Origin: Nitrospira sp.
GTDB lineage: Bacteria > Nitrospirota > Nitrospiria > Nitrospirales > Nitrospiraceae
Length of the DNA stretch: 64,000 nucleotides
NCBI GenBank assembly: GCA_016873435.1
Contig: VGXF01000003.1
Location: 1-64,000, forward strand
Direction: 5' to 3'
The translations under genes were made by a program, and so were the position numbers. The stretch's first letter is position 1. Each line of letters begins with the position of its first letter. Below the pieces are notes generated by a model. It was not told where the DNA came from and made no database searches. It was given only the letters and a program-made list of their open reading frames with translations. This document shows positions 1 to 8,396 of this stretch, piece after piece.

Positions 1-314
1 CTCACGATCTCGGAAAATTTGGCGACATGGAAAAGGGGAACAAGGAACTATGGGATAAGTTCATGGCCTACTACGGGGCCGTGTTCAAGGAGGGCGCGCT
101 CACGGAGCGGGAAAAGGCGCTCATCGCGCTCGCCGTCGCCCATACGGTGCAGTGCCCCTATTGCATCGACGCCTATACGCAGGCGAGTCTGGAAAAGGGT
201 TCGAACGTGGAGGAGATGACCGAAGCGGTGCACGTCGCCTGCGCGATTCGCGGTGGTGCTTCTCTCGTCCACGGCGTGCAGATGCGGAACGCGGTCGGGA
301 AACTGTCGATGTGA
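1..314 (+). CDS. AhpD/carboxymuconolactone decarboxylase-like peroxidase, 5' truncated
   Basis: The reading frame is open from the window edge, so the true start lies upstream; the ATG at 27 is internal to a conserved-looking segment (LGKFGDMEKG). The remaining protein has the AhpD-type redox motif CPYC (VQCPYCIDAYT) followed by a helical segment. AhpD-fold proteins reduce peroxides with a CxxC pair and a conserved nearby His. The sequence resembles the small subfamily often annotated as arsenosugar-biosynthesis-associated peroxidase-like; no arsenic gene is visible here, so the substrate stays open. Family assignment is firm, pathway assignment is weak. Confidence 0.8.
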   Translation, partial: HDLGKFGDMEKGNKELWDKFMAYYGAVFKEGALTEREKALIALAVAHTVQCPYCIDAYTQASLEKGSNVEEMTEAVHVACAIRGGASLVHGVQMRNAVGKLSM

Positions 315-338
315 CAGAGAGATGGTAACTCCTGGCGT

Positions 339-680
339 TCAGGCCCTGAACGATTCAAAGACGCGGTCGGCCTTGGCCGCCAGAAAAAAATCGCTTTCCG
401 TCAGGCCGTTGATCTTGTGGGTCCAGATCTCGACGCCGCACTTGCCCCAGGCCAGATGCAGGTCGGGATGGTGACCCTCCGCTTCCGCGATGGCGCCCAC
501 TTTGTTGACGAAGTCAAGCGCTTGCGCGAAATCCTTGAACGTGTAGAGCCGCTCCAGATGGCCGGCCGTGTTGAAGGCCCAGCCCTTGCCCAATTGGCCG
601 AGTAACTGATCCGCCTTCGTTTTTTCTACCGGGGGGACCCCGCCCCGGCACGGTACGCATTTGTTGTCAGCAAGACTCAT
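339..680 (-). CDS. phhB: Pterin-4a-carbinolamine dehydratase
   Basis: A 113-residue protein of normal family length with the active-site signature EGHHPDL and the downstream W-T-H (EIWTH). The enzyme dehydrates 4a-hydroxytetrahydropterin and so recycles tetrahydrobiopterin after aromatic amino acid hydroxylation; it can also be a general pterin enzyme. I chose the ATG at 680 because AAGGGGGG lies just upstream and the protein begins MSLADNKCVPC; a longer frame to 821 only shadows the preceding gene. An N-terminal CVPC pair precedes the domain. It follows the ParB-fold gene by 13 bases on the same strand and is probably cotranscribed with it. No aromatic hydroxylase is nearby. Confidence 0.9.
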   Translation of the reverse strand: MSLADNKCVPCRGGVPPVEKTKADQLLGQLGKGWAFNTAGHLERLYTFKDFAQALDFVNKVGAIAEAEGHHPDLHLAWGKCGVEIWTHKINGLTESDFFLAAKADRVFESFRA

Positions 681-693
681 GGTGTGTCCCCCC

Positions 694-1713
694 TTATTCG
701 CTTTCGTCCAGCGCGCCTCCGGAGGCGGCCAGATCGCTGTCCTTGATCTTATCCGGATTGAACTTTTCAGCGGCTTTGGCCATGCGGTCCAGCGCTTCGT
801 CAAACGAGAGCGCCGGAGCATCTTTCGGCCGAAACCGAATCGGATTGATGCGTGCGACGACGAAACTCTTCAGGTAGGGGCTAGAGAACCCCTTCGCCTT
901 TAGCGCCTCGACCTTCTGGACAACCAGATCGTCCAGCGCCAGCACCGTCTTGGCCCGTTCCTGCCGAACGGTCATGGCGACGCGGAGCGGCTTGGGCAGA
1001 AACTGTTCGACGCGCTTGAGCACTGGATTATACGCCCCGCCGCTGAAGCGCGGCCGAGCCTCATAACAGAGGCCCAGCGTGATGAAGGCCGGCTCCTCGA
1101 ACTCCAGCGTATAGTGTTCCTCGCTCACGCGGTCTAATCGCGCCAGTTCGCGGTACATGCGGATCACTTCGAGGGCTTTCTCGCGCAAGTTGTGCGCCTT
1201 CTCCGTATTGAGCGCCAGAATCTGATAGGCGGTGCCGGCTTCGGGAATCACGATGGCCACAATGGTTTTGGCGCCGAGCGTCTTCATCGCCGAAAGCCGG
1301 TGGTTGCCGTTCGGCGTCCAGTATTTGACATGCCCCTTTACTTCCCCTAGCCCCCCCTCTCTCTCCACGAGCGTGCGCACGGCGATGATCGGATCGAGAA
1401 ACCGGCCCAGCTTCCCTATCACCATCTCCAATTTGCGGACGTGCGTGTCGGACAGATTGCGCTGGTAGGGGGTGGGCTCGACCATCTCGATTGGCAGGGC
1501 GGCCATACAGACCCACTTGCCACCATAGGGCTCGCGGTAAATGGCCAGCGCCTTACCACCGTCGCCCTCAATGGCCCGGCGCAGTTCGGCCACCTCAGGC
1601 CCAGGTGCCGCCATCTGCAATTCGGTCGCGGTCAAGCCGGTCGCAACGCCAGCCGGCTTGTAGCGGCGGCGTACCCCTCTGCGCGGCATCGATTTCGGTT
1701 TCTTCCCTGCCAT
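694..1713 (-). CDS. Stand-alone ParB/sulfiredoxin-fold protein
   Basis: A protein of about 339 residues. Its central part has the ParB-like nuclease-fold signature: a DPIIAVRT strand followed by NGNHRLSAM, matching the G-x-H-R-xx-A motif of the ParB/Srx superfamily, where the loop binds a nucleotide. I do not see the helix-turn-helix and dimer region of a chromosomal ParB, and no parA is adjacent, so a segregation role is unlikely. The first 30 residues are basic (KKPKSMPRRG). The start at 1713 is tentative; the frame stays open to 1842 but that extension does not look coding. It is followed 13 bases later by phhB. Function unknown. Confidence 0.7.
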   Translation of the reverse strand: MAGKKPKSMPRRGVRRRYKPAGVATGLTATELQMAAPGPEVAELRRAIEGDGGKALAIYREPYGGKWVCMAALPIEMVEPTPYQRNLSDTHVRKLEMVIGKLGRFLDPIIAVRTLVEREGGLGEVKGHVKYWTPNGNHRLSAMKTLGAKTIVAIVIPEAGTAYQILALNTEKAHNLREKALEVIRMYRELARLDRVSEEHYTLEFEEPAFITLGLCYEARPRFSGGAYNPVLKRVEQFLPKPLRVAMTVRQERAKTVLALDDLVVQKVEALKAKGFSSPYLKSFVVARINPIRFRPKDAPALSFDEALDRMAKAAEKFNPDKIKDSDLAASGGALDESE

Positions 1714-1960
1714 GGGGTGGTATCGTAGGGCAGTCCCATGACAAAAGAAAGTCCTGTCAGGACGATCCTTTGCATCGGTTATCGCGGCGCCTGCAGTCAT
1801 GTATGACATGCGCGGGCGTCTATCGACACGGCTTCTGCGCATGGTCCATGTGGAGGGGCCTGCCGCACAGACTTGTCGATTAAAAACTTCACGGTTTCAG
1901 GATCTCCGGAGGTTACGCGTGGCCACGGTAACAGATCCCCTATAGCAGGAGCAGGCCTCA

Positions 1961-2113
1961 ATGCTAAACGATGCCACCGCATCGGAGAAGATCACCCCGC
2001 TGGCGCCCTCCCTCCCTAAGGGCTTCGTGAAGGCCCCCCCGGCCTCGATGGAGGAGGGCGTGCGCTTCATCAGCACGACCACGATGGCAGAAGATGACGA
2101 CGGGAATAGCTGA
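1961..2113 (+). CDS. Small hypothetical protein (50 aa)
   Basis: A 50-codon frame, ATG to TGA, preceded by AGGAG at a normal ribosome-binding distance. The product is acidic toward the end (MAEDDDGNS) and Pro/Ala-rich in the middle, with no membrane segment and no domain I recognise. It sits alone in the gap between the ParB-fold gene (divergent) and the repeat upstream of ssrA. Support is only the ribosome-binding site and plausible composition, so it may not be real. Confidence 0.4.
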   Translation: MLNDATASEKITPLAPSLPKGFVKAPPASMEEGVRFISTTTMAEDDDGNS

Positions 2114-2250
2114 CGTTACTGCCCACCTCGGATGACGAGGAATGGGCGAGCGTGGGGTGATTTGAAACCTTGGCAATGCTGGCATCCTCTTGATTGATGC
2201 TGTAGGATGCCGATCGAAGTTTGACGACGGTCTGAACGGTCTGATCTCGC

Positions 2251-2375
2251 AGGTTGTTCAAAATGGCCGTTCAGCAAAAACCGCGGCGAGCGAAAAGTCG
2301 GACCGTACTCTTTGGCTGGTACGTCGACACGTGGCGCGATGCGAGAACGTAGCTAGCGGACTTTTTCAACAACCT
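2251..2375. repeat. Long palindromic intergenic repeat upstream of ssrA
   Basis: The ends are imperfect inverted copies: AGGTTGTTCAAAA at 2251-2263 and TTTTTCAACAACCT at 2362-2375. Inside are further partial symmetries, including GTAC on either side of the centre. From memory, elements with this same edge (AGGTTGTTCAAAAAGGCCG...TTTTTCAACA) recur between genes in Nitrospira and some other genomes; I could not check that here. It ends eight bases before the mature 5' end of tmRNA. Confidence 0.6.
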
Positions 2376-2382
2376 AATACAA

Positions 2383-2729
2383 GGGGGCGACCGGTTTCGA
2401 CGGGGATCAAGAGGCCACTAGTGCATGCCGAGCTCTCGGGGACTCGTTAAACCTCCGGGAAATTGCAACTGCCAATCAAGAACTGGCACTCGCGGCTTAA
2501 GCCGTGACGTCCCTCTGCCTGAGGCCCGCGGGGGTGGAAGGGGCGCGATGCAGCGGGCTGGTCCAAGGCTGGTGCTCAGCGGCGGCGGACGAGAACTTCC
2601 TGGGCTAGCGGCTGTTCTAAGCCTGCCGATGGGCGTGGGCGGCGGCGAAACACAAACAATCGGCTAAGCATGTAGGTCTGGTGCGCTGAAGGTCTTCGGA
2701 CGGGGGTTCAACTCCCCCCGCCTCCACCA
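2383..2729 (+). ncRNA. ssrA: Transfer-messenger RNA (tmRNA)
   Basis: The 5' end GGGGGCGACCGGTTTCGACG and the 3' end GGGTTCAACTCC...CCTCCACCA are the tRNA-like halves. The acceptor stem forms seven pairs, and the third is G-U, the alanine identity element of tmRNA. The 3' CCA is encoded. The tag frame reads ATANQELALAA then TAA at 2465-2500, assuming GCA at 2465 is the resume codon; GCC at 2471 would shorten it to ANQELALAA. The terminal ALAA is the usual protease-recognition end. tmRNA rescues stalled ribosomes together with SmpB, encoded at 9800-10282. The one-piece form is standard. Confidence 0.97.
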
Positions 2730-2869
2730 AATCTCGCTTGCACGTGCCAGCTGTTATTTTGCGTTTTATCGTGCTTGCTGTCACGGGAGAAAAACCCTCA
2801 AGTAATTTCCGCCCTGCTCTTCCTGTAACCATCTTTACTCCTCCCACGCGCTCCGCGTATCCTGCCCGC

Positions 2870-3292
2870 ATGCAATTCGATCCCGCGCTGGCCGCACAAC
2901 AGGCATTCCAAAGGGCCGAAACGGAGCTCGGTTCCGACTGGAACACGGTTGTCGAGTTGGAAGAGACGTTTTCCTCAAGCGCCGGCGCGGAGGGACGGGA
3001 GGCCTACGACCAACTCGTGGCCCTGGTCGAGCGCCATCCTCGTGCCCATGCGTTTCACGCCTTCTGCATCTACAGCACCTGGCAGCAGGCAACCGAGGAA
3101 ACCATCCCGCGCCATTTCCAAACCGGCATCAAGCTCTGCGAAACCTACCTCGCCGCACAAAACGGAAAACCGGCGCACGATCTCGCACAGATCGCCGAGT
3201 TGTATGAATCCTTCCGGGCTGGGCTTGGCCTCGACGAGGAAGACGAGATTCAGATCGAGTTCACACGGGACACGCCCAAGGGCGGGGATTAG
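2870..3292 (+). CDS. Conserved-looking hypothetical protein, acidic (140 aa)
   Basis: I do not recognise a family. The protein is soluble, predominantly helical in appearance and acidic, with a helical start (ALAAQQAFQRAETEL) and an acidic tail (GLGLDEEDEIQIEF). There is no signal peptide. The ATG at 2870 is preferred over an upstream in-frame codon at 2738, because the latter would run into the sequence just after tmRNA and gives an unlikely N-terminus; no good ribosome-binding site is seen. Its last four bases overlap the stop of the convergent small cysteine-rich gene. Confidence 0.6.
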   Translation: MQFDPALAAQQAFQRAETELGSDWNTVVELEETFSSSAGAEGREAYDQLVALVERHPRAHAFHAFCIYSTWQQATEETIPRHFQTGIKLCETYLAAQNGKPAHDLAQIAELYESFRAGLGLDEEDEIQIEFTRDTPKGGD

Positions 3293-3444
3293 CGGGACTC
3301 TGATTTTGCAGACCAATTCTGATTTCCCACAGATTCCGAATCCGACTCATCGAATCCGCAGTGCGGGCAGGGCATGCAGATAGGCCCGTCGCAGCAGTGG
3401 TAGGTGTATTCGCGTCCGCACCGTTGGCAGTTCGTCTGCGCCAT
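3289..3444 (-). CDS. Small zinc-ribbon-like cysteine-rich protein (51 aa)
   Basis: A 51-residue frame from ATG at 3444 to TAA at 3289. It carries seven cysteines in two groups, NCQRCG and HCCDGPICMPCPHCG, which would suit one or two zinc ribbons of the CxxC...CxxC type. The C-terminal third is polar and Ser-rich. Such small zinc ribbons often bind nucleic acid or a partner protein, but nothing here tells which. The convergent 140-aa gene overlaps its stop by four bases, and a possible upstream partner gene ends five bases before its start. Confidence 0.6.
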   Translation of the reverse strand: MAQTNCQRCGREYTYHCCDGPICMPCPHCGFDESDSESVGNQNWSAKSESR

Positions 3445-3449
3445 CGCGG

Positions 3450-3671
3450 CTACTTACCTCGTAGCTCCACAAGACGGACACGCGTGTCGGCAATCTCCTG
3501 CTCCGTCAGACTGGGCTCCGGCAGTATGGCGGAGTCCGCGTGCTGTTCGCGAATGATCTTCGTACCTTCGCGACTGTTCGTCAAGCGAAGATGTTTCGCG
3601 TCGCGCAAACTGGCGCGACGGGCGGGCGACGACGTCGACCGGGTTCTTGTTGAGCTGTGAGCGTTGATCAC
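3450..3671 (-). CDS. Hypothetical small protein, doubtful
   Basis: A GTG-started frame of 73 codons directly upstream of the small zinc-ribbon gene. The C-terminal half (LPEPSLTEQEIADTRVRLVEL) reads like a genuine amphipathic helix, while the N-terminal half is Ser/Arg-rich and may be noncoding. An overlapping frame to 3693 looks worse. Operon-like position is the main support. Confidence 0.3.
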   Translation of the reverse strand: MINAHSSTRTRSTSSPARRASLRDAKHLRLTNSREGTKIIREQHADSAILPEPSLTEQEIADTRVRLVELRGK

Positions 3672-3849
3672 AACGGTTGTCGACTCCGCGCAATAGGAAC
3701 AGCTGCTCGTGCCGTTGAGGACGGCCCGGCCATGCTCTGCGTCACCTCAGGCTGCCACGTGCACAGAAGCCTCCGCCAGCAGGCCAGTAAGAGGCGTGCT
3801 GGCGATCATTGAACGTGCGGTGCCCGTCCTACTTCTTTCCATCTGCCGC

Positions 3850-5259
3850 CTAGCTGGCCGTTTGCTTCGCCTCGTTGTCGGCCGGCTGCCAGCCACCACC
3901 AAGCGACTTGTACAACTGCACAATCGATACCAGATGGAGCCGGTGGCTGCCGGAGAGAGCGAGTTCGGCCTCGAACAGATTGCGTTGCGCCACGAGCACG
4001 TCCAGATAGTTCGCGAGCCCGCCTTTATATCGAAGATTGGCGAGGTGGAGCGCGGAGCGCAACGCGTCGACTTGCTGCACCTGGGCCAGGCGCTGCTCAC
4101 GCGCCGTCCGTACCGCCACAAGCGCGTCCTCCACCTCCTTAAGGGAGGTCAGAATCGTCTGCTCGTAGCGGGCCACGGCCTGTTTCGCCTGGGCCTCGAC
4201 GGCCTTCTGCTGAAAACCCAGGACCTGCGCGTTGAACAGGGGCGCCGTGAAGCCCGGCCCGACCACCGCGAAATGTCCCTCCTTGGTGATGAGCTGGTCG
4301 AGTTGCGGGCTGGACACGCCCAGAATGCCGCCGATGCTGATCTTGGGAAACCGCTCGGCCTTGGCCACGCCGATCCGGGCCGTGACGGCATGGAGCTCGC
4401 GTTCCGCCTGCATGATATCCGGACGCCGTTGCAGCAGTTCGGCCGGCAGGCCCGGTGGCACCTCCAACGGCATCACCTGCTCCGTGAGCGCCCTGCCGCG
4501 CTGAATCCGGTGCGGGTTGCGCCCCAGCAGCACGCTGATCTGGTTTTCCTTCTGGACCATCTGCCGCTCCAGTTCGGCCGCGCGCGCAGCCGCGTTAGCC
4601 CGTTCCGCTTCAAATTGGTCGGCATCCAGCTTGGATGTCATGCCCTGCTTGAGCCGGGCCTGGGCGATGCGCACCGACTCTTCCCACGCCTTCAGCGTGC
4701 GCCGGGCGATGTCGAGCTGCATGTCAAATTGCAGTAGGTCGAAATAGGCTTCGGCCACGCCGCCTACTAACTGGAGCACGACGGCTCGCCGGTTTTCCTC
4801 CTTCGAAAACAGGTCCTCGCGGGCGGCTTCGTTGGACCGGCGGATGCGGCCCCAGACGTCGATCTCCCAGAAAAGTGTGCCCTGCGTGTAGTAGTTGAAC
4901 TGGGTGGGGAAGCCGGGGAACAAGAAGGTCGACTGGCGTCCGAACGACGGCGTGCTGGTCGTGTTACTCAACTGAGGAGCGAAGTCCATTTTTGCGATCA
5001 GGGCCCGCGCCTGGAACTCCTCAACAGCAGCCACCGCGCGCTTCAAATCCCTGTTTTCCTCGAGTGCGATGCGGATTAGCTTCTGCAACTCCTCGTCGCG
5101 CAGTAGCTCCCACCAGAGGAGATTGGCGATGGACGCCTGGTCCTTCGCTTCCGCCATTCGAAAGGCGTCGCCCGTGGGGATGTCGGGACGGGTGTACTCC
5201 GGCCCCATGGTGCAGGCAGCCAGAACGAGCAGCGGCACCGCGAGCACAAGGCGTCTCAT
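3850..5259 (-). CDS. RND efflux outer-membrane factor lipoprotein (NodT/OprM type)
   Basis: A 469-residue outer-membrane channel protein of the TolC/OprM class. The N-terminus is a lipoprotein signal ending in LVLAAC, so the mature protein would be acylated. It begins after the cleavage site with the typical MGPEYTRPD. The two long repeated helical halves of the family are visible as Ala/Glu/Arg-rich stretches, with RPDIMQAERELHA near the middle, a hallmark of this family. Its ATG overlaps the stop of the RND permease gene in ATGA, so the two are translationally coupled. It would form the exit duct of the pump. Confidence 0.93.
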   Translation of the reverse strand: MRRLVLAVPLLVLAACTMGPEYTRPDIPTGDAFRMAEAKDQASIANLLWWELLRDEELQKLIRIALEENRDLKRAVAAVEEFQARALIAKMDFAPQLSNTTSTPSFGRQSTFLFPGFPTQFNYYTQGTLFWEIDVWGRIRRSNEAAREDLFSKEENRRAVVLQLVGGVAEAYFDLLQFDMQLDIARRTLKAWEESVRIAQARLKQGMTSKLDADQFEAERANAAARAAELERQMVQKENQISVLLGRNPHRIQRGRALTEQVMPLEVPPGLPAELLQRRPDIMQAERELHAVTARIGVAKAERFPKISIGGILGVSSPQLDQLITKEGHFAVVGPGFTAPLFNAQVLGFQQKAVEAQAKQAVARYEQTILTSLKEVEDALVAVRTAREQRLAQVQQVDALRSALHLANLRYKGGLANYLDVLVAQRNLFEAELALSGSHRLHLVSIVQLYKSLGGGWQPADNEAKQTAS

Positions 5260-8200
5260 CGGTGCTCCTGCTGAGCCGAACCGGACGGGGCACGCCGGGA
5301 AAGCTTTTCCACCAGCACGAAGAACAGCGGCACGAAGAAGATGGCGAGGAACGTGGCCGCAAGCATGCCGCCGAAGACACCGGTGCCGATCGAATGGCGG
5401 CTGGCCGCGCCGGCCCCGCCCGCCAGCATCAAGGGGGCGACACCGCCAATGAACGCCATCGAGGTCATGATGATCGGACGGAACCGCAGCCGCGCGGCCT
5501 CGATCGCCGCCTCCAGCACCGGCATGCCCGCCTCGTAGCGCTTCGTGGCGAATTCGACGATCAAGATCGCGTTTTTGGCTGAGAGGCCGATCAGCGTCAC
5601 CAGTCCGATCTGAAAGTAGATGTCGTTGGCCAGCCCGGTCAGCCACACCGCCGCAAGCGCGCCGAAGATGCCGAACGGCACAGAGAGAATCACTGCGAGC
5701 GGGACGGTCCAGCTTTCATACTGAGCGGCGAGCACGAGAAAGACCATCAGTAGGCCAAAGGCGAAGACAAAGACGGATTGGGAGCCAGACTTGTGCTCTT
5801 GGTAGGAAATCCCACTCCAATCGATGCCGTAACCATTCGGCTCGAGAATTTCCTTCGACAGCCGATCGATCATATCCAGCGCCTGGCCGGAGCTGTAGCC
5901 GGGCGCGGCCGCGCCGAGCACCACCGCCGTGTTGTAACCGTTAAAGTGCGTGACCGGATCGGGGCCGCTCGAATAATCAGCGGTAACCACCGTATCAAGC
6001 GGGATCATGCTTTGGCCCCGTGCGGTCTGGGCCCGCACGTAGATTTTTGCGATGTCGTCAGGCTTAGACCGATACTGTGGCTCGGCCTCCGTCTGTACCC
6101 GGTACACGCGGCCAAACTTGACAAAGTCGTTGATATAGAAATTGCCAAAAAAGGCTTGCAGCGTGTCGAACACCTCGGAAATCGGCACGCCCAGCGACTT
6201 CGCCCGCTCTCGGTCGATGCGGGCGCGGAGGTGCGGCGCGCTGACGCGGAAGCTCGTACCGATGGCGCCAATGCCTGGCGTCTGCCGCGCCTTCGCGATG
6301 AATTTCTCGATAATGGCGGAAAACTTTTTGAAATCCCCGCTGGAGGGATCTTGAATCTGCACGGAAAAGCCGCCTGTGGCTCCCAGCCCCTGAATGGGGG
6401 GCGCGTTGAAGGCCAGGATCAGCGCCTCGGGAATTTTCATAAACTCGCCGAAGGCCGCGCCGATGAGCGCCTGGACATGCTGGTGCGGCGCCCGCCGTTC
6501 GTCCCAGTGATGCAGGGGCAGAAATATCGTGGCGGCGTTGGGCCCGCGCGTGCTGAACACGAAATTCTGACCGACCAGCGCATCCGTACTATGGATCGCG
6601 GGATTGGCCAGAAAGTAGCGCTCCAGTTTCTGCATCACCCCCGTGGTCCGCTCCCGGGAGGCGCCGTCGGGCAGCTGCACGACGGTGATGAAATAGCCCT
6701 GGTCCTCCTCAGGAAGAAAGCTGTGCGGGATCATCAGGAACAGCCCCACGGTCACCGTGACGACGCCGGCAAAGATCATCATGGCCAGTACGCCGTGCCG
6801 CAGCACCCCGCCCGCGATCGTCGTGTAGCGGTGGTGCGTCCGGTCAAAGAATTGGTTGAACAGCCCGAAGAAGCTGCGACGAGGCCCGTGCTGCGGTGTC
6901 AACACTAGCGCACAGAGGGACGGGCTCAACGTGAGCGCGACAAATCCGGAAATGATGACGGCGATGGCGATCGTGATCGCGAACTGCTTGTAGAGCTCGC
7001 CGGTGATGCCGCCCAGAAAGGCGACCGGCACGAAGACGGCGCAGAGGACCAGCACGATAGCAATGATCGGGGCGGTAACCTCCGTCATGCTCTTCCGAGC
7101 GGCGTCAGACGGGGACAAGCCTCCCTGCCTCATGTGGCGCTCGACGTTCTCCACGACGACGATGGCGTCGTCCACCACGATGCCGATGGCTAGCACCATG
7201 CCGAAGAGCGTGAGCGTGTTGATCGAGAAGCCCATTAGATGCATGCCCGCAAAAGTGCCGATCAGCGAGACGGGCACAGCCACCGCCGGGATGATCGTCG
7301 CGCGCCAACTCTGGAGAAACAGATAGACGACCAAGATGACGAGGACCATCGCCTCGCCGAGCGTCTTGACCACCTCCCGAATCGAGACCTCGATGAATTT
7401 GGTCGTGTCGTAGGGGACGTCGTAGGACACGCCAGCGGGAAAGCCCTTGGCCACCTCATCCATCTCCGCACGGACATGCTGGGCCGTCGCCAGCGCGTTG
7501 GCGCCGGGCGCCAGAAAGATCAACAGAAAGACGTTGGGCTTGCCGTTCCAGCGGCCTTCCAGCGTGTAGGATTGTGCGCCCAATTCAACCTTGGCCACGT
7601 CCTTGAGGCGGATCATCGAACCGTCGGGCAGGGCACGGACGATCATCTCCTCGAAATCCTTTACCTCCGTCAAACGGCCCTGCGTGATGATGGGAATCGT
7701 CAGCTCGGTGCCCTTGGGTGCCGGATCACGCCCGATGGTGCCGGAGGGAAAATCCCGGTTCTGCTCGCGGACGACATTTGCGATATCCGTCGGCGTGAGG
7801 CTCAACTGCGCCATACGGATCGGGTTGAGGATCAGCCGCATCGCGTAGTTCTGCTGGCCGAAGACGACCGCGTCACCCACGCCGGTCACCCGTCGCAGCC
7901 GGTCCAGCACGCGCAGCACGGCGTAGTTGGAGAGAAAGATTGTGTCATGCGAGGGGTCACTCGAGCTAAGCGCGATGACTCCGACGAAATTTGACGAGAC
8001 CTTTTTCACCGTGATGCCCTGGCGGACGACCTCCGGCGGGAGCTGCGGCTCCGCCAACTTCTGCCGGTTTTGTGCCTGGATTTGCGCGATGTCCACGTCC
8101 GTGCCCACCTCTAACGTGAGCTGGATCGTCATATGCCCGTCGTTGGTACTCGTGGAACTGTAATAGAGGAGGTGGTCGATCCCCGGGAGCTGCACTTCGA

Positions 8201-8396
8201 TGGGACGCGCCACGGCATCCGCGACGATTTCGGCGCTCGCGCCAGGATAATCGGCGTCGATCTGGACCATGGGGGGGGCGATGTCGGGGAACTGCGCGAC
8301 CGGGAGGACTTGCAGCGAGACCAGCCCGGCGACGACGATGACGATGGACACAACGGATGCGAAGATCGGCCGGTCGATGAAAAACTGCGGCGTCAC
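5256..8396 (-). CDS. RND multidrug efflux permease (HAE1/AcrB-MexB type)
   Basis: 1046 residues, the normal length for AcrB homologues. The start is GTG at 8396, giving the typical MTPQFFIDRPIFASV N-terminus. The proton-relay aspartate pair is present (IGIVVDDAIVVVENVERHM) as is the lysine of the later membrane segment (GLSAKNAILIVEFA). FQIGLVTLIGL and the porter-domain sequence match the hydrophobe/amphiphile efflux-1 family. It exports lipophilic compounds from the periplasm or inner leaflet using the proton gradient. It overlaps the adaptor gene upstream by GTGA and the outer-membrane factor downstream by ATGA, giving a compact three-gene operon. No dedicated regulator gene is adjacent. 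Confidence 0.96.
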   Translation of the reverse strand: MTPQFFIDRPIFASVVSIVIVVAGLVSLQVLPVAQFPDIAPPMVQIDADYPGASAEIVADAVARPIEVQLPGIDHLLYYSSTSTNDGHMTIQLTLEVGTDVDIAQIQAQNRQKLAEPQLPPEVVRQGITVKKVSSNFVGVIALSSSDPSHDTIFLSNYAVLRVLDRLRRVTGVGDAVVFGQQNYAMRLILNPIRMAQLSLTPTDIANVVREQNRDFPSGTIGRDPAPKGTELTIPIITQGRLTEVKDFEEMIVRALPDGSMIRLKDVAKVELGAQSYTLEGRWNGKPNVFLLIFLAPGANALATAQHVRAEMDEVAKGFPAGVSYDVPYDTTKFIEVSIREVVKTLGEAMVLVILVVYLFLQSWRATIIPAVAVPVSLIGTFAGMHLMGFSINTLTLFGMVLAIGIVVDDAIVVVENVERHMRQGGLSPSDAARKSMTEVTAPIIAIVLVLCAVFVPVAFLGGITGELYKQFAITIAIAVIISGFVALTLSPSLCALVLTPQHGPRRSFFGLFNQFFDRTHHRYTTIAGGVLRHGVLAMMIFAGVVTVTVGLFLMIPHSFLPEEDQGYFITVVQLPDGASRERTTGVMQKLERYFLANPAIHSTDALVGQNFVFSTRGPNAATIFLPLHHWDERRAPHQHVQALIGAAFGEFMKIPEALILAFNAPPIQGLGATGGFSVQIQDPSSGDFKKFSAIIEKFIAKARQTPGIGAIGTSFRVSAPHLRARIDRERAKSLGVPISEVFDTLQAFFGNFYINDFVKFGRVYRVQTEAEPQYRSKPDDIAKIYVRAQTARGQSMIPLDTVVTADYSSGPDPVTHFNGYNTAVVLGAAAPGYSSGQALDMIDRLSKEILEPNGYGIDWSGISYQEHKSGSQSVFVFAFGLLMVFLVLAAQYESWTVPLAVILSVPFGIFGALAAVWLTGLANDIYFQIGLVTLIGLSAKNAILIVEFATKRYEAGMPVLEAAIEAARLRFRPIIMTSMAFIGGVAPLMLAGGAGAASRHSIGTGVFGGMLAATFLAIFFVPLFFVLVEKLSRRAPSGSAQQEHR

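Noticed and set aside
2425-2667. 80-codon frame inside the ssrA region
   Set aside because: It lies within tmRNA and is not the tag frame.
3709-4737. 342-codon plus-strand frame
   Set aside because: It lies wholly opposite the outer-membrane factor gene, which has clear family motifs.
5778-6908. 376-codon plus-strand frame
   Set aside because: It lies opposite the RND permease gene and shows only Arg/His-rich shadow composition.
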